From: Limnomonas spitsbergensis
Lineage: Eukaryota > Chlorophyta > Chlorophyceae > Chlamydomonadales
DNA length: 64,000 nucleotides
Direction of reading: 5' to 3'
NCBI GenBank assembly: GCA_037349105.1
Contig: JAYJMM010000113.1
Coordinates: forward strand, 1,674,001 to 1,738,000
The notes under the pieces are model-generated. The model made no database searches. It saw only the letters and a program-made list of their open reading frames with translations, and had not been told where the DNA came from. A program made the position numbers and the translations under genes. Positions 1-11,620 of the stretch are shown piece after piece. The number at the start of each line of letters is the position of its first letter. Position 1 is the first letter of the stretch.

Positions 1-29
1 GCTTTCCCTTTCTCCTCGTGCTTTTAAAC

Positions 30-149
30 ATGTCTGACGATAGCAGCATCATATCTGTGAGTTCCGATGATTCTGAAGCCGACCTAGCCAAACGCCAACG
101 CTTAGAATTAGGCAAGAACACGTCGAAAACACGAACCGGAAGTTTTTAG
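30..149 (+). pseudogene. Short acidic, serine-rich ORF, possible retroelement gag start
   Basis: A 39-codon frame begins at ATG 30 with an acidic, Ser-rich peptide (MSDDSSIISVSSDDSE) and stops at TAG 147. A second frame continues on the same strand from about 134 to 232 (NRKFLDASKPVTFDPLAGKK), as expected if a frameshift split one longer frame near 130-150. Acidic Ser-rich N-termini followed by a basic segment occur in some retroelement gag proteins, but nothing here is diagnostic. The start of the window cuts off its upstream context. Confidence 0.25.
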
Positions 150-440
150 ACGCTAGCAAGCCTGTAACGTTTGATCCTCTCGCCGGAAAAAAGAGAGGTC
201 TGGCTTTTCTTGTCGAAGACCTTTCGAGTTAGCACCTTCCCGTATAACGAGGCTATGCAGCACTAGGAGGACAGCGCCTTCTCTAGGGGGCGCTACAAGA
301 AGTAGTAACTCAGCCATTCAGCCAATATAGTCAGCGCTATAGGAGAGATAGCAGCATAGACATAAGCAGATTAAACCTCTTTCACTGACTGCCGAACTTA
401 GTGATTGGATACCGTACTGCGACGATGTTTTGGTACTAGC

Positions 441-1316
441 GATGACAGGCACGGATCTGGGTTCTTGTATAGCTAGCCCTCGGGATTTCAGGTTGCGATC
501 CTGACAGGCCGGACTAGGTCACTTACCGCGCGATGTGGGGGGATGCCGTAGGCGTAGACTGCGGACGTTGTCCTAGGTCGAGCCGGGCATCTTGCTGGGT
601 TCTATTCTCCTTGCTATATCTGCTGAGTAGCTGATCTAGGCTTGACTGTTTGAATGGGTACTGGTTTAATGCTCTTCACAGGGTATATATCGGGATAATA
701 GCCGGTGCTGTTTACAATTAGAGGCATGTCCACTTAAAAGGGACGAAGTAAGTGTCAAGCGTGCAGGCCGGTATTCAAAGGTCCCGACAAGCCCCTAACT
801 ACTGAGTACGGGAAATACTGCCTCAGGCCATCCCGAAAGTGGGATGCTGGGCTCCAGACCTAGATTTGGGGGATCCGCAGGGAAGTCACCGTGGCCGTAA
901 TCTGCGGCTATACGGATCTGTCACGTTTACTGCAATATATCGTGACATTCCTCTTGCATATTCGCATATCGTGTAACCAACATGTCAGATGGGAGTGGCA
1001 ACAAGTCACATGGCTCACAGGGATCGTAAGCTGGGCCTGCATGGCTGTCCTGCATGGCTGGCGTCTTAGTCCATGTCAGTGTCCGGGTATTATGACCATG
1101 TAAGTTTTTACTTTCCAGCCAATCCTTTTAATCTGGGCCTGCTTGGCTGTCCTGCATAGCCAGTGTCTTAGTTTAGGCCACTGTCAGGGTATTATGACCA
1201 TGTCTGTTTCTACTGTCCAGCCAACCCTATTGAGCTGTGCATGCATGTCTATCCTGCATGGCTGGCGTCTCAGCTCAGTCCAGGGTCCGGGTATTGTGAC
1301 CATGTCTGTTTTACAG
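441..1316 (+). repeat. Left arm of a long inverted repeat
   Basis: This arm is the reverse complement, at high but imperfect identity, of 4190-5353. The outer end (GATGACAGGCACGGATCTGG at 441) pairs with sequence ending near 5353. Shared landmarks are the TCCACTTAAAAGGGACGAA block (about 728) and the GCAATATATCGTGAC block (about 931). The arms differ in length because the inner ~104-bp tandem repeat has fewer copies here. I found no convincing target-site duplication outside the arms, so the superfamily is unresolved. Confidence 0.75.
1025..1312. repeat. Tandem ~104-bp repeat, about 2.7 copies
   Basis: The unit carries CCTGCATGGCTGGCGTCTTAG, GGGTATTATGACCATGTCTG and a CCAGCCAACCC block. It is the reverse complement of the array at 4196-4790. 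The units drift by point changes and small indels. Confidence 0.75.
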
Positions 1317-2017
1317 TCGTGACCACCATGCACCACACTTCACACGTTTGGGGCCCTCAGCCATACTAAATCTGGTGTCTCCTAGTTTCAGTATCTCGAC
1401 CCCCCCTGATCCCTGCTGAACAAGAGGACGTTCAGCCTATGTTTTTCAGTGCGAGCTTATCCCCGGGAAGCATCCCGATATGCTTTGCATTTTGCAGTCC
1501 AGAGGGTCACTAAATAGTGGGCCCTGACGCTCAGGAAACACATGCCTCAGGCATAATGACAGAAACAGGCAGGGAGGACAGGCAAGTGAACACCAGGAAC
1601 TTGCACCTATTATGGCGGAGCAGCCCCACAAGACAATGTCCGAGGCATGGCCAATACTAAACAACTTCACCAGCTGGTCCATAGAACTGCATGGAGGGCT
1701 ACACCATCATCAGGCCCTTTCAACAGTAAGCTGCGTTGTAGCAGAATTGTGGCTGAATAACATTAGCTGTACCTGTAACTGTAGCTGAGCCAAATAAACT
1801 AAATAGTTTGTTTTTCCTCACCAAAAGCTGCTGCATGTGGCCATGGACATGCCCGCTGCACGAGTCTCATGATTAGCAACCTCAGAGGGTAGCAACCTGA
1901 TGGTGGGTGGAACAAGGGGGGGGGGGGCAAGGGTAAAAGAGTAGGGCTTGATGTTTCATCATCCACCAGCTCCGCCATGACATATGGTGGATTCCGGCAT
2001 GCACATGTTGCGAGCAA

Positions 2018-2175
2018 TATCCTGGCACGCCCATGTAGTTGAGGCTTGATATCCTGACACGCCCATGTATTTGAGGCTGGATATCCTGGCACGCCCGTTG
2101 GTTGCGGCTGGCTTTCCGGCACGAACATGGGTTGGGGCTGGTTTCCCGGCACGCACATGGGTTGGGGCTGGTAAA
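2018..2175. repeat. ~36-bp tandem repeat, about 4-5 copies
   Basis: Units share GGCACGCCCATG or GGCACGCACATGGGTTGGGGCTGG. Because the period is close to 36 bp, the minus strand reads as an in-frame Gln-Pro repeat (QPQPMCVPG type). The same array is present in the second core copy (48325-48475). Confidence 0.7.
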
Positions 2176-2759
2176 GGCTCATGCTTGTTGTTGTCTGCTT
2201 TGGCACCTTTTTAAAAGAGTCCCTGGCTGAACAGTCCCCCACTAGCATGCACTGCATGAATACTGCAGTACCTCTGCACATTCTGGCTTGCACTACATGA
2301 GCTTTGCATTACCGCAACGGCGCAGCTCCCACTGCCGGCATGAACTGCCACGCTGCAACATTGCCGCGCCCACTGGCATGCTCTGCCACCATGCTGCAAT
2401 AATGATGCACCCACTGGCATGTACTGCCTTAATGCTGCAACATCGCCGCATCAGAATTGAGTAGGGCTTGATGCTTCATCATCCACCAGCTCCGGCATGC
2501 CATATGGTGGATTCCGGCATGCACATGTTGTGAGCAATATCCTGGCACGCGTGGCATCAGCTTTTCTTCTTATGCACTGCTCACCGGAAATAGAAATCTT
2601 CGGATACAATCTTGCCGAAATGGCATATGGGTGAGTCTTACATCTTGTGTGAATTATGTCTGGGAACGTTCATGTATACAAACTAACCGTGTGGTAAGGA
2701 AAGCTTAAGGCAAGAGAGAAAGGAACAAATAATGGAACATGGGGGGACAGGGGGAATAT

Positions 2760-3060
2760 TGGTTACTTAGAAACGTGCAGCCAGCTTATTTATGTTACCT
2801 TGGTTACTTTGAGCGGACCCAGAGGTGTAACGTTATTGACCATGGTTACTTAGTAACGTGCGGCCAACCTAGAAATGTTACATTGGTTACGAAATTACTT
2901 ACGGCCAGCCTAGTCATCTTACATTGGTAACTAGGTAACATACGGCTTACCTAGTAATGTTACATTGGTTGCTAAGTAACTTTCGGCCAACAAAGTAATC
3001 TTACATGGGTAACTAAGTAACTTACGGCCAACCTAGTAATGTTACATACTAGACTAACGT
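2760..3060. repeat. GTTAC/GTAAC-rich degenerate tandem repeat
   Basis: About seven degenerate units of ~42 bp share GGTTACTTAGTAAC and CGGCCAACCTAGTAATGTTACATT. The GGTTACTNAGTAAC part is itself nearly palindromic. The equivalent array lies at 49043-49335. One unit carries GAGGTGTAACGTTATTGAC, which resembles a block adjoining the short-repeat family seen at 38940 and 57900. Confidence 0.65.
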
Positions 3061-3229
3061 TGGTAACATCATGGCAATTCCTCTTACCAAGAGATAACAA
3101 TGGTAAATTGGCAAACATAGGAACTGACCATGGTTAACATTGGTGCCACCATGGTAGCACCCTAGTCAGCCATGTAAATTAACCAAGTTGGGCATTTCCC
3201 ATGGTAAACCATGGTGTTCCTGCGAAATT

Positions 3230-3925
3230 TCCAGTAGTGTTTTTCTTGAACCCTTCGCTCTTTTTCAGGGTTGTTTTCTTTCGGGTGCGAACAAACATCG
3301 GCTGGTTTGGCGAACCGTATTTGGATCTGCATTGACCTATGACGGCATGTTGTGCGGCTTGTGGAAGCTTTCGGTGCTTAAAATGGGAAGTCGTAGGCAA
3401 GTTGGTTGGCGGTGGTCGGGAAGTTGAAGAGTCTACCAGGGTCATTGTAAGCGGCTGTGCCTCTTTGTTCATTGTATTTTGAATTCCATTCTTATCATTT
3501 TGTAGGCAGGAGAAGCATGATGAGAAGAAGCAGAAGCAGCCAAACAGGATGAGGTGCATGCTGGTTTGCAAGCAGCTCTGCTGTCGGTGGACCCGTTTGC
3601 GCCGGGGGGGGGCATGTATGTGCGTCCTGTGGACGCGCCATGGTCCGTCGCGTCTTCGGCTGCAGGCGACCACTTGGTTCTTGGCTCCTGTGTGTTGGCG
3701 GTTGGTGTCCCCACCCGCCAGGCGACAGTGTGGGGAGCCGAAAAATGTGTTCCATCTTGTTCTCCAGCTCGGTTTTGAATTCGCTTCCGGTTACAGGTTC
3801 CTCAAAGGGTATACATATTTATGAATCCAAATTGGTTGGGGAGATTTGCGTGTACGGAGAGTACGACAGCAAAAACACCGCCAGAGGCGATTTCCTCGCT
3901 CGCGTGTGCCAGCGACACAAGTGAA
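3230..3925 (+). pseudogene. Decayed coding region inside core repeat, copy 1
   Basis: Two plus-strand segments look protein-coding because the same reading survives in the copy at 49520-50231. The first starts at ATG 3339 (MTACCAACGSFRCLKWEVVG) and runs to a candidate GT-AG intron at 3447-3505. The second reads EEAEAAKQDEVHAGLQAALL and then SVDPFAPGG, but has two adjacent in-frame stops (TGATGA) just after the intron in both copies. A third piece near the end reads GEYDSKNTARGDFLARVCQR. The opposite strand also carries a conserved basic peptide (RKLPQAAQHAVIGQCRSKYG), so strand is not certain. I do not recognise the family; a degraded transposon protein is the likely explanation. Confidence 0.4.
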
Positions 3926-4189
3926 AGTGTAATTAACATCGAATGACATATTTAAGCACTATTACATAATTAGATATCGCGGGGGTGTGATTAGATACAC
4001 GCCTGGCGCGATATGACCTGAAAACGGGTCCAAATCGGCCCATGTTTGGCTCATCGGATCAGCGTGTTCTCCAACTCGGTTTCAGAATACACTGTGGCTC
4101 ATAACGCATCATGTCATACACTAAAAGGATTGCCCAACAAAAATGGAGATTTCTGTTTATCTTCGTCTTGGATGTCTAGATTTCCCCCA

Positions 4190-5353
4190 AAACAGCTGGG
4201 CCTGGGCTGAGACGCCAGCCATGCAGGACAGCCATGCAGGCCCAGCTCAACAGGGTTGGCTTGACTGTAAAACAGACATGGTCACAATACCCGGACCCTG
4301 GCCTGAGCTAAGACGCCAGCCATGCAGGATAGACATGCATGCACAGCTCAACAGGGTTGGCTGGACAGTAAAAACAGACATGGTCATAATACCCTGACAC
4401 TGGCCTGGACTAAGACACTGGCTATGCAGGACAGCCATGCAGGCCCAGATTAAAAGGATTGGTTGGCCGTTAAAAACATACATGGTCATACTACCCGGAG
4501 TCCCGGACACTGGCCTGGACTAAGACACTAGCCATGCATGACAGCAATGTAGGCCCAGCTTAAAAGGATTGGTTGGACAGTAAAACAGACATGGTCATAA
4601 TACCCGGGCACTGGCATGGACTAAGACACTAGCCATGCAGGACAGCCATGCAGGCCCAGCTTAACAGGATTGGCTGGACAGTAAAAACAGACATGGTCAC
4701 ATTACCCGGACCCTGGCCTGGACTAAGACGCCAGCCATGCAGGACAGCCATGCAGTCCCAGCTTACGAGCCCGGTGAGCCATGCGACTTGTTGCCACTCC
4801 CATCTGACATGTTGGTTACACGATATGCGAATATGCAAGAGGAATGTCACGATATATTGCAGTAAACGTGACAGATCCGTATGGCCGCAGATTACGGCCA
4901 CGGTGACTCCGCAGCTTCCCTGCGGATCCCCCAAATCTAGGTATGGAGCCCAGCATCCCACTTTCGGGATGGCCTGAGGCATTATTTCACCCACTCAGTA
5001 GTTAGGGGCTTGCCGGGACCTTTGAATACCTGCCTGCACGCTTGACACTTACTTCGTCCCTTTTAAGTGGACATGCCTCTAATTGTAAACAACACCGGCT
5101 ATTATCCCGATATATACCATGTGAAGAGCATTAAACCAGTACCCATTCAAACAGTCAAGCGTAGATCAGCTACTCAGCAGATATAGCAAGAAGAATAGCA
5201 CCCAGCAAGATGCCCGGCTCGACCTAGGACAACGTCCGCAATCTACGGCATCCCCCCGCATCGCGCGGTAAGTGACCCAGTCCGGCCTGTCAGGATCGCA
5301 ACCTGAAATCCCGAGGGCTAGCTATACAATAATCCAGATCCGTGCTTGTCATC
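4190..5353 (-). repeat. Right arm of the long inverted repeat
   Basis: Reverse complement of 441-1316, with the tandem repeat nearest the centre expanded to about 5.7 units (4196-4790). The outer end reads GACAAGCACGGATCTGGATT on the minus strand. With the left arm and the 2.9-kb core it forms a 4.9-kb foldback structure. Confidence 0.75.
4196..4790. repeat. Tandem ~104-bp repeat, about 5.7 copies
   Basis: AGCCATGCAGGACAGCCATG recurs about every 103 bp, alternating with AACAGGGTTGGCTGGACAGT and CAGACATGGTCATAATACCC. The same unit occurs in reverse orientation at 1025-1312 and once at 50504-50563. Confidence 0.8.
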
Positions 5354-6633
5354 AATAGTTCCAGTCACAGCTTAACGCGATGCGCGTTCGCGGCCAGTGT
5401 GTAGTCACTGAGTCCCCCCGTAGGCGTCCCTCACTTTGTGGGGAAGAAATCCACCACGGACCTGAAGCAACCATCGCGTGTCCACTTAAAAGGGACGAAA
5501 TGGTTCAGCCTGATCAGTTGACCCATCGAATCCTGCTTAAGGTGCATGTGCTGTGAATCTGGGATTTTTTGCTTGACAAGAGGATCTGCCTTAGACAGCT
5601 AGAAATCACTGAGCAGAGGGTTCTCTAAGATAATACCAAGTCAATACATGCTTGCGCTGGGAGTGGCAACCCAGAAGCAGACGTAGCTTGAAGATCAGGC
5701 TGTGGAGTTATAAACTCAGCTGATTCGTGGCTGTACACCTGGAATTGCCTTTGCAATTACCCAAGTGTTGACAGAAGTGAGCTTGAGGATCTGGGATCCC
5801 AGTTTAAAAGCGGTGACCCGAGATTGTGTGTAGGAAAGCAAGTCGGGAGCTAGAAGTCGAGCGCCGGACAACCCAGGGATCAGCAGGGCGTCCCCGCGAG
5901 TTTCAATGTGGGAGAGGCGAGGGTCAATTCCGCCAGATCACCAGGTTCAGCGATCAGGCGAGGGGTCATATCGCCAGATCAGCTTGCAATTGCCTGTTGC
6001 CCTGACTCAGGTAGTGAGCCCTCACCAGGCTGCAGACAATAGAGGAAGCAGAAGCGCGCTGTAAACTGCGACAAAGTTTGTTGTGTGCCAACACAGGCGA
6101 ACGGGCGAGTTGTTCAGAAATTTAGCAGAAATGCAGGGCTTGATTGGAGATCCTGACCGCCACCAACACCCTGAAGCGGCTAGGTGCAACAATAGGCTGA
6201 GACGGCTGGAACCAAGGGAAGATCCCGTGACACCCATTGATGCCGTAATAGCAGAAGAACCGATGCGGATTTCCCTAGGACTGTCTGTAAATGAGGGCAC
6301 TGCTTAGCGGGAGAGTAAATCGCGCGGGGCCAATTCCTCCTTGCCCTTGGATGATGGCATTGTCTGCATAGCAGTGACGCGCAGAGGGATCGGTCGAGGC
6401 GGCCCCGTACTGGACCCCCCCAGGCTGAGCCTGGATGCTGAAAATTGGCCAGCACCTGAGGGGGTAACCCTTGACCTGGCCTCGGAGCCGCCCACTGAGA
6501 GGTCGTAGACCGGTGGTGCTGGAGAGGGCGGCAGGTCAGAAGGGGCCCCGACGCAGGACCTGCCCAGAGGGGCAGGAACGCGAGTGGCCGAGGCTGCGCC
6601 ATATCTCAAGGTGACGATCAAAAGGGAGACAGA
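5354..6633. other. Leader-like region before the gag-like frames
   Basis: I see no supported gene here. A third copy of the TCCACTTAAAAGGGACGAA block lies at about 5480, outside the inverted repeat. GGGAATCC-free, GC-balanced sequence with short related motifs (CGCCAGATCA at about 5930 and 5970) follows. It may be the 5' leader of the retroelement downstream; no LTR pair was found by eye. Confidence 0.3.
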
Positions 6634-6900
6634 CAAGCCAGAGGAGTCAGACAGGACGGTAGTGACCCGATGGGACGTGCAGAAATGCAGTAAACCACGG
6701 TCCTAGGTGGAGTCAGCCAGGACAGCAGTGAACCAATGGGACGTGCAAGAATGCATTGAACCACGGTCCCAAGTGGAGTCAGCCAGGACGGCAGTGACCC
6801 AATGGGACGTGCAGAAATGCAGTGAACCACGGGACCAGGTGGAGTCAGCCATGACAACGGTGACCAAGCGGGACGTGCAGAAACGCAGTGAGCCAGGAAC
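6634..6900 (+). repeat. Four in-frame 66-bp tandem repeats
   Basis: Units of 66 bp carry GTGGAGTCAGCCAGGACGGC, AATGGGACGTGCAGAAATGC and AGTGAACCACGG. In the plus-strand frame each unit encodes about 22 residues (VESARTAVTQWDVQKCSEPR type). The period is a multiple of three and the repeat continues into the open frame to 7291, so it may be the N-terminal repeat of the gag-like protein. Confidence 0.7.
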
Positions 6901-9900
6901 CCAGAAGCAGTTTGCAGTTCCAGCGGGACAGCCGTGGGCGGATTTGGTGGGTGAGGAGCAGCTGCCAGACCCCTGGAGCAAGACGGGAGCGCCAATGGGA
7001 GTGCCGCCAAGGGCGGTGTCGCACAGGCGGGAGCAGGTAAGGCCACTTCGCGTCCCGATAGAAGAAGAAACGGGAGCATCGGCATATGGCACACCTCTGT
7101 CCAGATTCCCCACCAGCTCCAGCAGGCCAAGACAGGCGGCCATGGCCGGATCTGACGGCAAGGAAAAGAAGAGCAACAGCCCGACAGGTACGGATTCTTC
7201 AACAACCCAGCATGGACGCCAGTACCCGGGGAACAGGAGCGCCTCGAGGAGGCGGAGCACTCGAGAGGTGTCGGGCTGTGGAACCCTGTAGGGCAAGCAA
7301 CGGACGAACCACATCCGATAGGATGGAGTGGAATCCTGCAGTGGGCTGCACGCCTGTGGCAGCAAGTTTGCTCCATGTATTTTGCCCACCTCAACGATCA
7401 GACGAGGGCCATCGAGGAGTCAAGAGCCACCATCTGGCGGAGTGGGCGCCGAAAGCCATTAGGGGGATCCCCCACACGGGGCAAGACAGGGCAACGTTGC
7501 TGACAGCTCTAGCAAGGGTGTCCAAGGGAACAGCCGGACAAGAGGCGACCCTGGCGGTAAATGCCTTTGCAGACGGATGGTGCACCTGCGTGGTAGGAGG
7601 TCAGGAGGAGCCCGAATCCGAGCCAGAGGAAGAGGAGGAACCCCAGGAGTGGGAAGGATTCGAGGCGGTCAGGCCGGAGTCAAACGACCTCAGGGAGGTC
7701 CAGAGGTGGCAAGAGCAGACAGGAAGGGCCGTACCAGCCACAAGCCAGGCCAGGTGGGACCGCATGGAGGCAAGCAGCGAGCCTAGCCTCAGGGACCAGC
7801 GGGGGGGCGAAGAGAGCAGACCCAGGCCAAGCAGCCCCGCGGCCAGCGAGCAACAGAGGCTGGCCAGCCTGCCTCAGGCCAGGACGGCGGAGCAGACCTC
7901 GGGGCCAAGAAGGGCGAGCAGGCATGGGTCCTATGCGATGCTGTGGATAGTGGACAACAAGGAAAACAGTGGCCAAGAGGGCCAGGTGGACCACATCGCG
8001 GAATTCTTGCGGATTCAGGCGGCCCAGGCGGAATTGTTGCGGAAAGGAGGAAAGGAGGAGCCACTGCCCCGACCAAGGAAGGAGGATGTTGCAGGAAGTC
8101 GAGCCCGCAGGGAACGCCGTAGGCAGTGACCCAAGAAGGCACGAAAGCAGAGAGGAAGAGCCGTCATGATCTGAGGCGAGGGAGTACACGGGGGGAACGC
8201 AGCCAAGCAGACCCAACAGCAACCTATCCAGGCGACAGGCAGGATCAGGGGGGGGGAGTGGAGCACCAAGAGCCAGTTCAGCCGCCTTCAGAGGGAGACA
8301 GGGCCCCCGTGAGTGAGGCAAGCGAGCGGCCGTCTAGGGGAGGACAGTCCCAGAGAAGTGCAGACCGCAGAGACACCAGGGGCCAGCAAGGCCAGAACCC
8401 AACCGGGGGCGGCGGTGGAGGATCAGGATCAGACCCCAGCAAATCGGTTTCAGAGGGATCCGAAGGACGCAGCCCAGGCCCCGGAAGGGAGTCAATGCAA
8501 CAAAAGAAGGAGAGGGTGGACCTGGAGCAGGCGGAGCTGCACTGCCAGCTGCAAAAACAAATGATCTTGCAGCTGGCAGGAGGGACCAAATTCGCCAAGA
8601 TCCCGACCACCCAAGGCAACGTGCATGTACTGGATATGGCCCAGCTTGGGGTTGTCGCAGCCAGGAAGTATTGCCAGGCGTGCAGCTTCTGGGGGTCGCA
8701 CAATCGGCTAGCATTGTCCGATGAGCCGCCAGCGCTAGCAGTAGGGACCGGGGACATCGCAGGGTCCTGCCGGTCACCATCAGCCGTGGCCCTGCTGGTG
8801 CGGTCCATGGTCAAGATGTGGAACGACAAGCCTGCCAGCGTGGAGCCCTTGATGGTCGCCATCAGGGCGGCACCTCACGGGGACAGGGCCTCCCAAGAGG
8901 TCGAGAGGATCAGGGAGTCTTGGTCAGCTCCAACGGAAGGGCAGTGCCGCGAGGTATCCTTGCTTACCCTGTGGATAAGGGTGGTGAAGAAGGAGGTAGG
9001 AAAGCCAACCTCGGACGAAAGAGCAGCGATCACCAACCTCAAGTTGGGAGCCATGGCCACACTAGACCCGGAGGTCAAGCCAGAGGAGACAGTGGAAGCG
9101 TTCGCCCACAGTGTCCTGTCCACGGCAGAGCTGCTGCAGATCTCCATGGACGCAGTTGACCACTTAGGCAGAAGGCACTCTGTGGCGCACATGTTCTACG
9201 AGGGCCTACCAGGAGCCGTTAGGGTCAAGCTGAGCGCGTTTGTTATAACCGTGCCAGACTACCTGAACCTGCCAGATGAGGAGCATGTCGTAGTACTGAC
9301 AAAGCATGTGATGTTGTGGGAAAGGTTCGCCCTGGAAATGGGGGACCTGACGGCCATGGACCTCAGGCAGGTGCCTGGGGAACACCAGCAGAGAGGCCAA
9401 TGGGAGCCGCAAGCGGGGCGAGGCAGAAGGGACAGGCCATGCAGTGGAAGGCCAGGTCGAGGCCGGAGGGGCCAGGCACCGCAGCCGGCCAGACAATCAC
9501 CCAGCCCGCCAAGGAGGAAGGAAGGGCCAAGGGAGTCACGTGGGCTGATTAGACAGCGGCGCTGACCACAAGCACCCAGGGATCTGGGGCGCACCCAAGG
9601 CGTGCTTCCAGTGTGTGGCAGCCTGGAGCACCTAGCCAAGGATTGCAGGATCCCCAGAGCCAGGGACGAGCGCCGGCCTACGCCTCTGGCTACGGATATC
9701 ACTACGGGGCAGGCCAGGCCGCCGCAACAGCCGTATCCGCAGCCGCCAAGGCCGCAGGGGCAGGCAGTAGGCAGACCCTACGAGAGGGGCCAAGGCAGCA
9801 GGCAGTTCCCAAGGCAGGGGCCGGGACAGACGGGGCACGGACAACAGGCAGCTCATATGTCCCACCTGGCCGGCCCTTCCACGCATGCTGAGCCAGAAGG

Positions 9901-10294
9901 GTGGCACCAGACCGTAGCCGAGATGCTGAGCGAGTCGGTAGCATTGCTGACGCAAGTGGGGTTGGCACCCAAGCCAGGGGATTTCAAACAAGCAGCCCAC
10001 AACGCTAGGCCCAAGTCCTTTCGGCCCTCGTCCAGCAGTGAGGATGGACCCGAGCCACCCACCAATGAACACGCTTCCAGGAAAGGAGCCCAGAGACTAG
10101 CCCTGAGTAGACTAACTGACGGGTTGTGTGATGTCCGCGCTCATGTGCTGCATTTAAACGAGAGGATCACAACGTTGGCTCACACCACCATGCCCATCGG
10201 ACCAACTGACAATCGCAGTGAGGCAGGGAAGTCACAGCCGATCGGCGGCCGACCAGAATGGCAAAAACAGAAATATGGCCGATCGCACCGCTAG
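6707..10294 (+). pseudogene. Gag-like retroelement polyprotein, frameshifted
   Basis: Overlapping plus-strand frames cover this region: 6707-7291, 7086-8129, 8126-9565 and 9602-10294. The 8126-9565 frame is the most protein-like: a Gln/Glu-rich coiled start, then a helical capsid-like part (QLGVVAARKYCQACSFWGSH, MEASSEPS upstream), then a basic Arg/Gly-rich tail. A zinc knuckle follows at about 9602-9651, broken by a frameshift: CFQC lies in one frame, and CGSLEHLAKDC in the next gives the expected spacing if the frames are joined. The first frame and the last two are in the same phase; the 7086-8129 frame is not. The start near 8126 is a GTG, so the true N-terminus is unknown. No protease, reverse transcriptase or integrase follows. 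It is a decayed or non-autonomous element; the exact class (Ty3 or Copia) cannot be set. Confidence 0.55.
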
Positions 10295-11261
10295 GGGCGA
10301 CTCGGCGATGGCCGAAAGAAAAAGAATAAGCAGGGTATAGGCAGGGTAACGAAAAACGTGGAAATTAATCAGGATCAGGAGACGAATAAGTTTCCTGCAA
10401 CGAGCGCTTCGCCTGAGAATCACAACTCCTGGTAACTAACAATACTTTCCAGATATTACTTAACGAAACCATGCAGGGCATATGGACAAGTGTTCAGGAC
10501 ATGAGAGGAGGTGGTGGGGGGGGGGGGCGTGTTTTCAAATTCGAATTATAGGGATCTTGCCAACTGGCCTTGCTGAGTGGACGGCCTGACCTGGCTCAGT
10601 GGTGTTGATGAGCGTTGTCCCCTGCCACCCTGTCTCCCTCCTCTCACCCCATTTCCAGCACCTGGGGCTCAGTGGTATTGTCTGCCTCACATGGATGAAT
10701 GTGCATGCATGGGGAGAGCATGGGGGGGAGGGGGCAGGTTCAAAGGCAGCGGCATGGCCGAGTCATATCAAACAGTGCTGCCACCTGTCCCCACATGGGG
10801 GGGGAGAGGGGCAGGTTCAAAGGCAGGGGCATGGCCGAGTCGTGTCAAATATTGCTGCCACCTGTCTGCACATTTTTACCCGCTTGGCAGTATGTGGCGC
10901 TGACTGGGATTGCCTGCCCCGCTTGCTTTGCTCCATGAATTGGTATATGTATGGCTGAGTGCTAACTTGGTACTGTCCCACAACAGAAAGCAAACACACA
11001 CACATGGGGCAACACCCCTCCCCCTCCCTCTGCTCCGCTCCTTGCTGCCCTAGGAAGGGGATGGCTGGCATGCCATGTCAGCATTTGTGGACCTTGCATC
11101 AGCTGAGCAGAAGCGGAAGCAGCCCAGCATCATGGCACATCAGTGACAAGTAAGTTGCTGTCTTGCAGGCTCAGGGCCACCAAGGAGCATGCTATAACCA
11201 TATGGGAACATCGGTCGTGGATGCTCAAAGGTTGTGCGGGTCGTGTTCATGTTCTGGCTGG
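10295..11261. other. Noncoding interval with one short direct repeat
   Basis: No supported gene. GGGGCAGGTTCAAAGGCAG followed by GGCATGGCCGAGTC occurs twice (about 10732 and 10808), a ~73-bp direct duplication. Homopolymer G runs lie at 10515 and 10728. Confidence 0.5.
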
Positions 11262-11371
11262 GATTTGAGGGGATGCTTGACTGGGATTTGAGGGAATATC
11301 TGACTGGGATTTTGGGAAATATCTGACTGGGATTTTAGGGAATATCTGACTGGGATTTTGGGGAATATCTG
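11262..11371. repeat. ~23-bp tandem repeat, five copies
   Basis: CTGACTGGGATTTTGGGAAATAT and close variants are repeated head to tail. The last copy runs into CTGGCGAACC. Confidence 0.8.
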
Positions 11372-11474
11372 GCGAACCACCACTGTGTAGTTTGAATGGA
11401 AACGTCCTTGAGCCACTGAAAGCTGGGGGTCCAAGGTGCAGGCAACATCAAGTCCTCAGGTGCATAAGAGTACG

Positions 11475-11620
11475 TTAACCACCGACTCGGGCCGTATAAG
11501 GAGAATGAACCCTTCGATATACAAGTCGAGCGCGCCTTGGTCCTGACCGAGCGTTGGGCAGGGCCCTTGAGGTGCATATGGGCGGATTATTCTCGTTATA
11601 CGGCCCAGGTCGGTGGTTAA
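11475..11620. repeat. Short foldback element with ~38-bp inverted ends
   Basis: TTAACCACCGACTCGGGCCG at 11475 is the near-perfect reverse complement of the segment ending GGTCGGTGGTTAA at 11620. The pairing extends through CGTATAAGGAGAAT and CGTTATACGG on the inner side. The loop is about 70 bp. It has the size and form of a MITE, but no clear target-site duplication was found. Confidence 0.6.

Larger units (their letters stand above)
1316..4256. mobile_element. 2.9-kb core repeat unit, copy 1
   Basis: The whole segment recurs in the same orientation at 47619-50563 with many scattered differences and several small indels. The left junction begins GTCGTGA[C/T]CACCATGCACC in both places, with unrelated sequence outside. 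The right junction is shared through AGCTCAACAGGGT. Here it sits between the two inverted arms; at 47619 it has no arms. It therefore moved or was copied as a unit. It contains nested tandem repeats (2018-2175, 2760-3060) and a decayed coding region (3230-3925). No terminal inverted repeat or transposase motif was recognised. Confidence 0.7.

Noticed and set aside
1799..2293. Minus-strand Gln-Pro repeat ORF (also 48117-48503)
   Set aside because: Open only because of the ~36-bp tandem repeat; no conserved flanking protein sequence.
441..5353. Assignment of the foldback element to a named superfamily
   Set aside because: No target-site duplication or transposase could be recognised at the outer ends.
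6618..8321. Long minus-strand ORFs opposite the gag-like frames
   Set aside because: GC-rich shadow frames; the plus strand has the in-frame 66-bp repeat, the capsid-like segment and the zinc knuckle.
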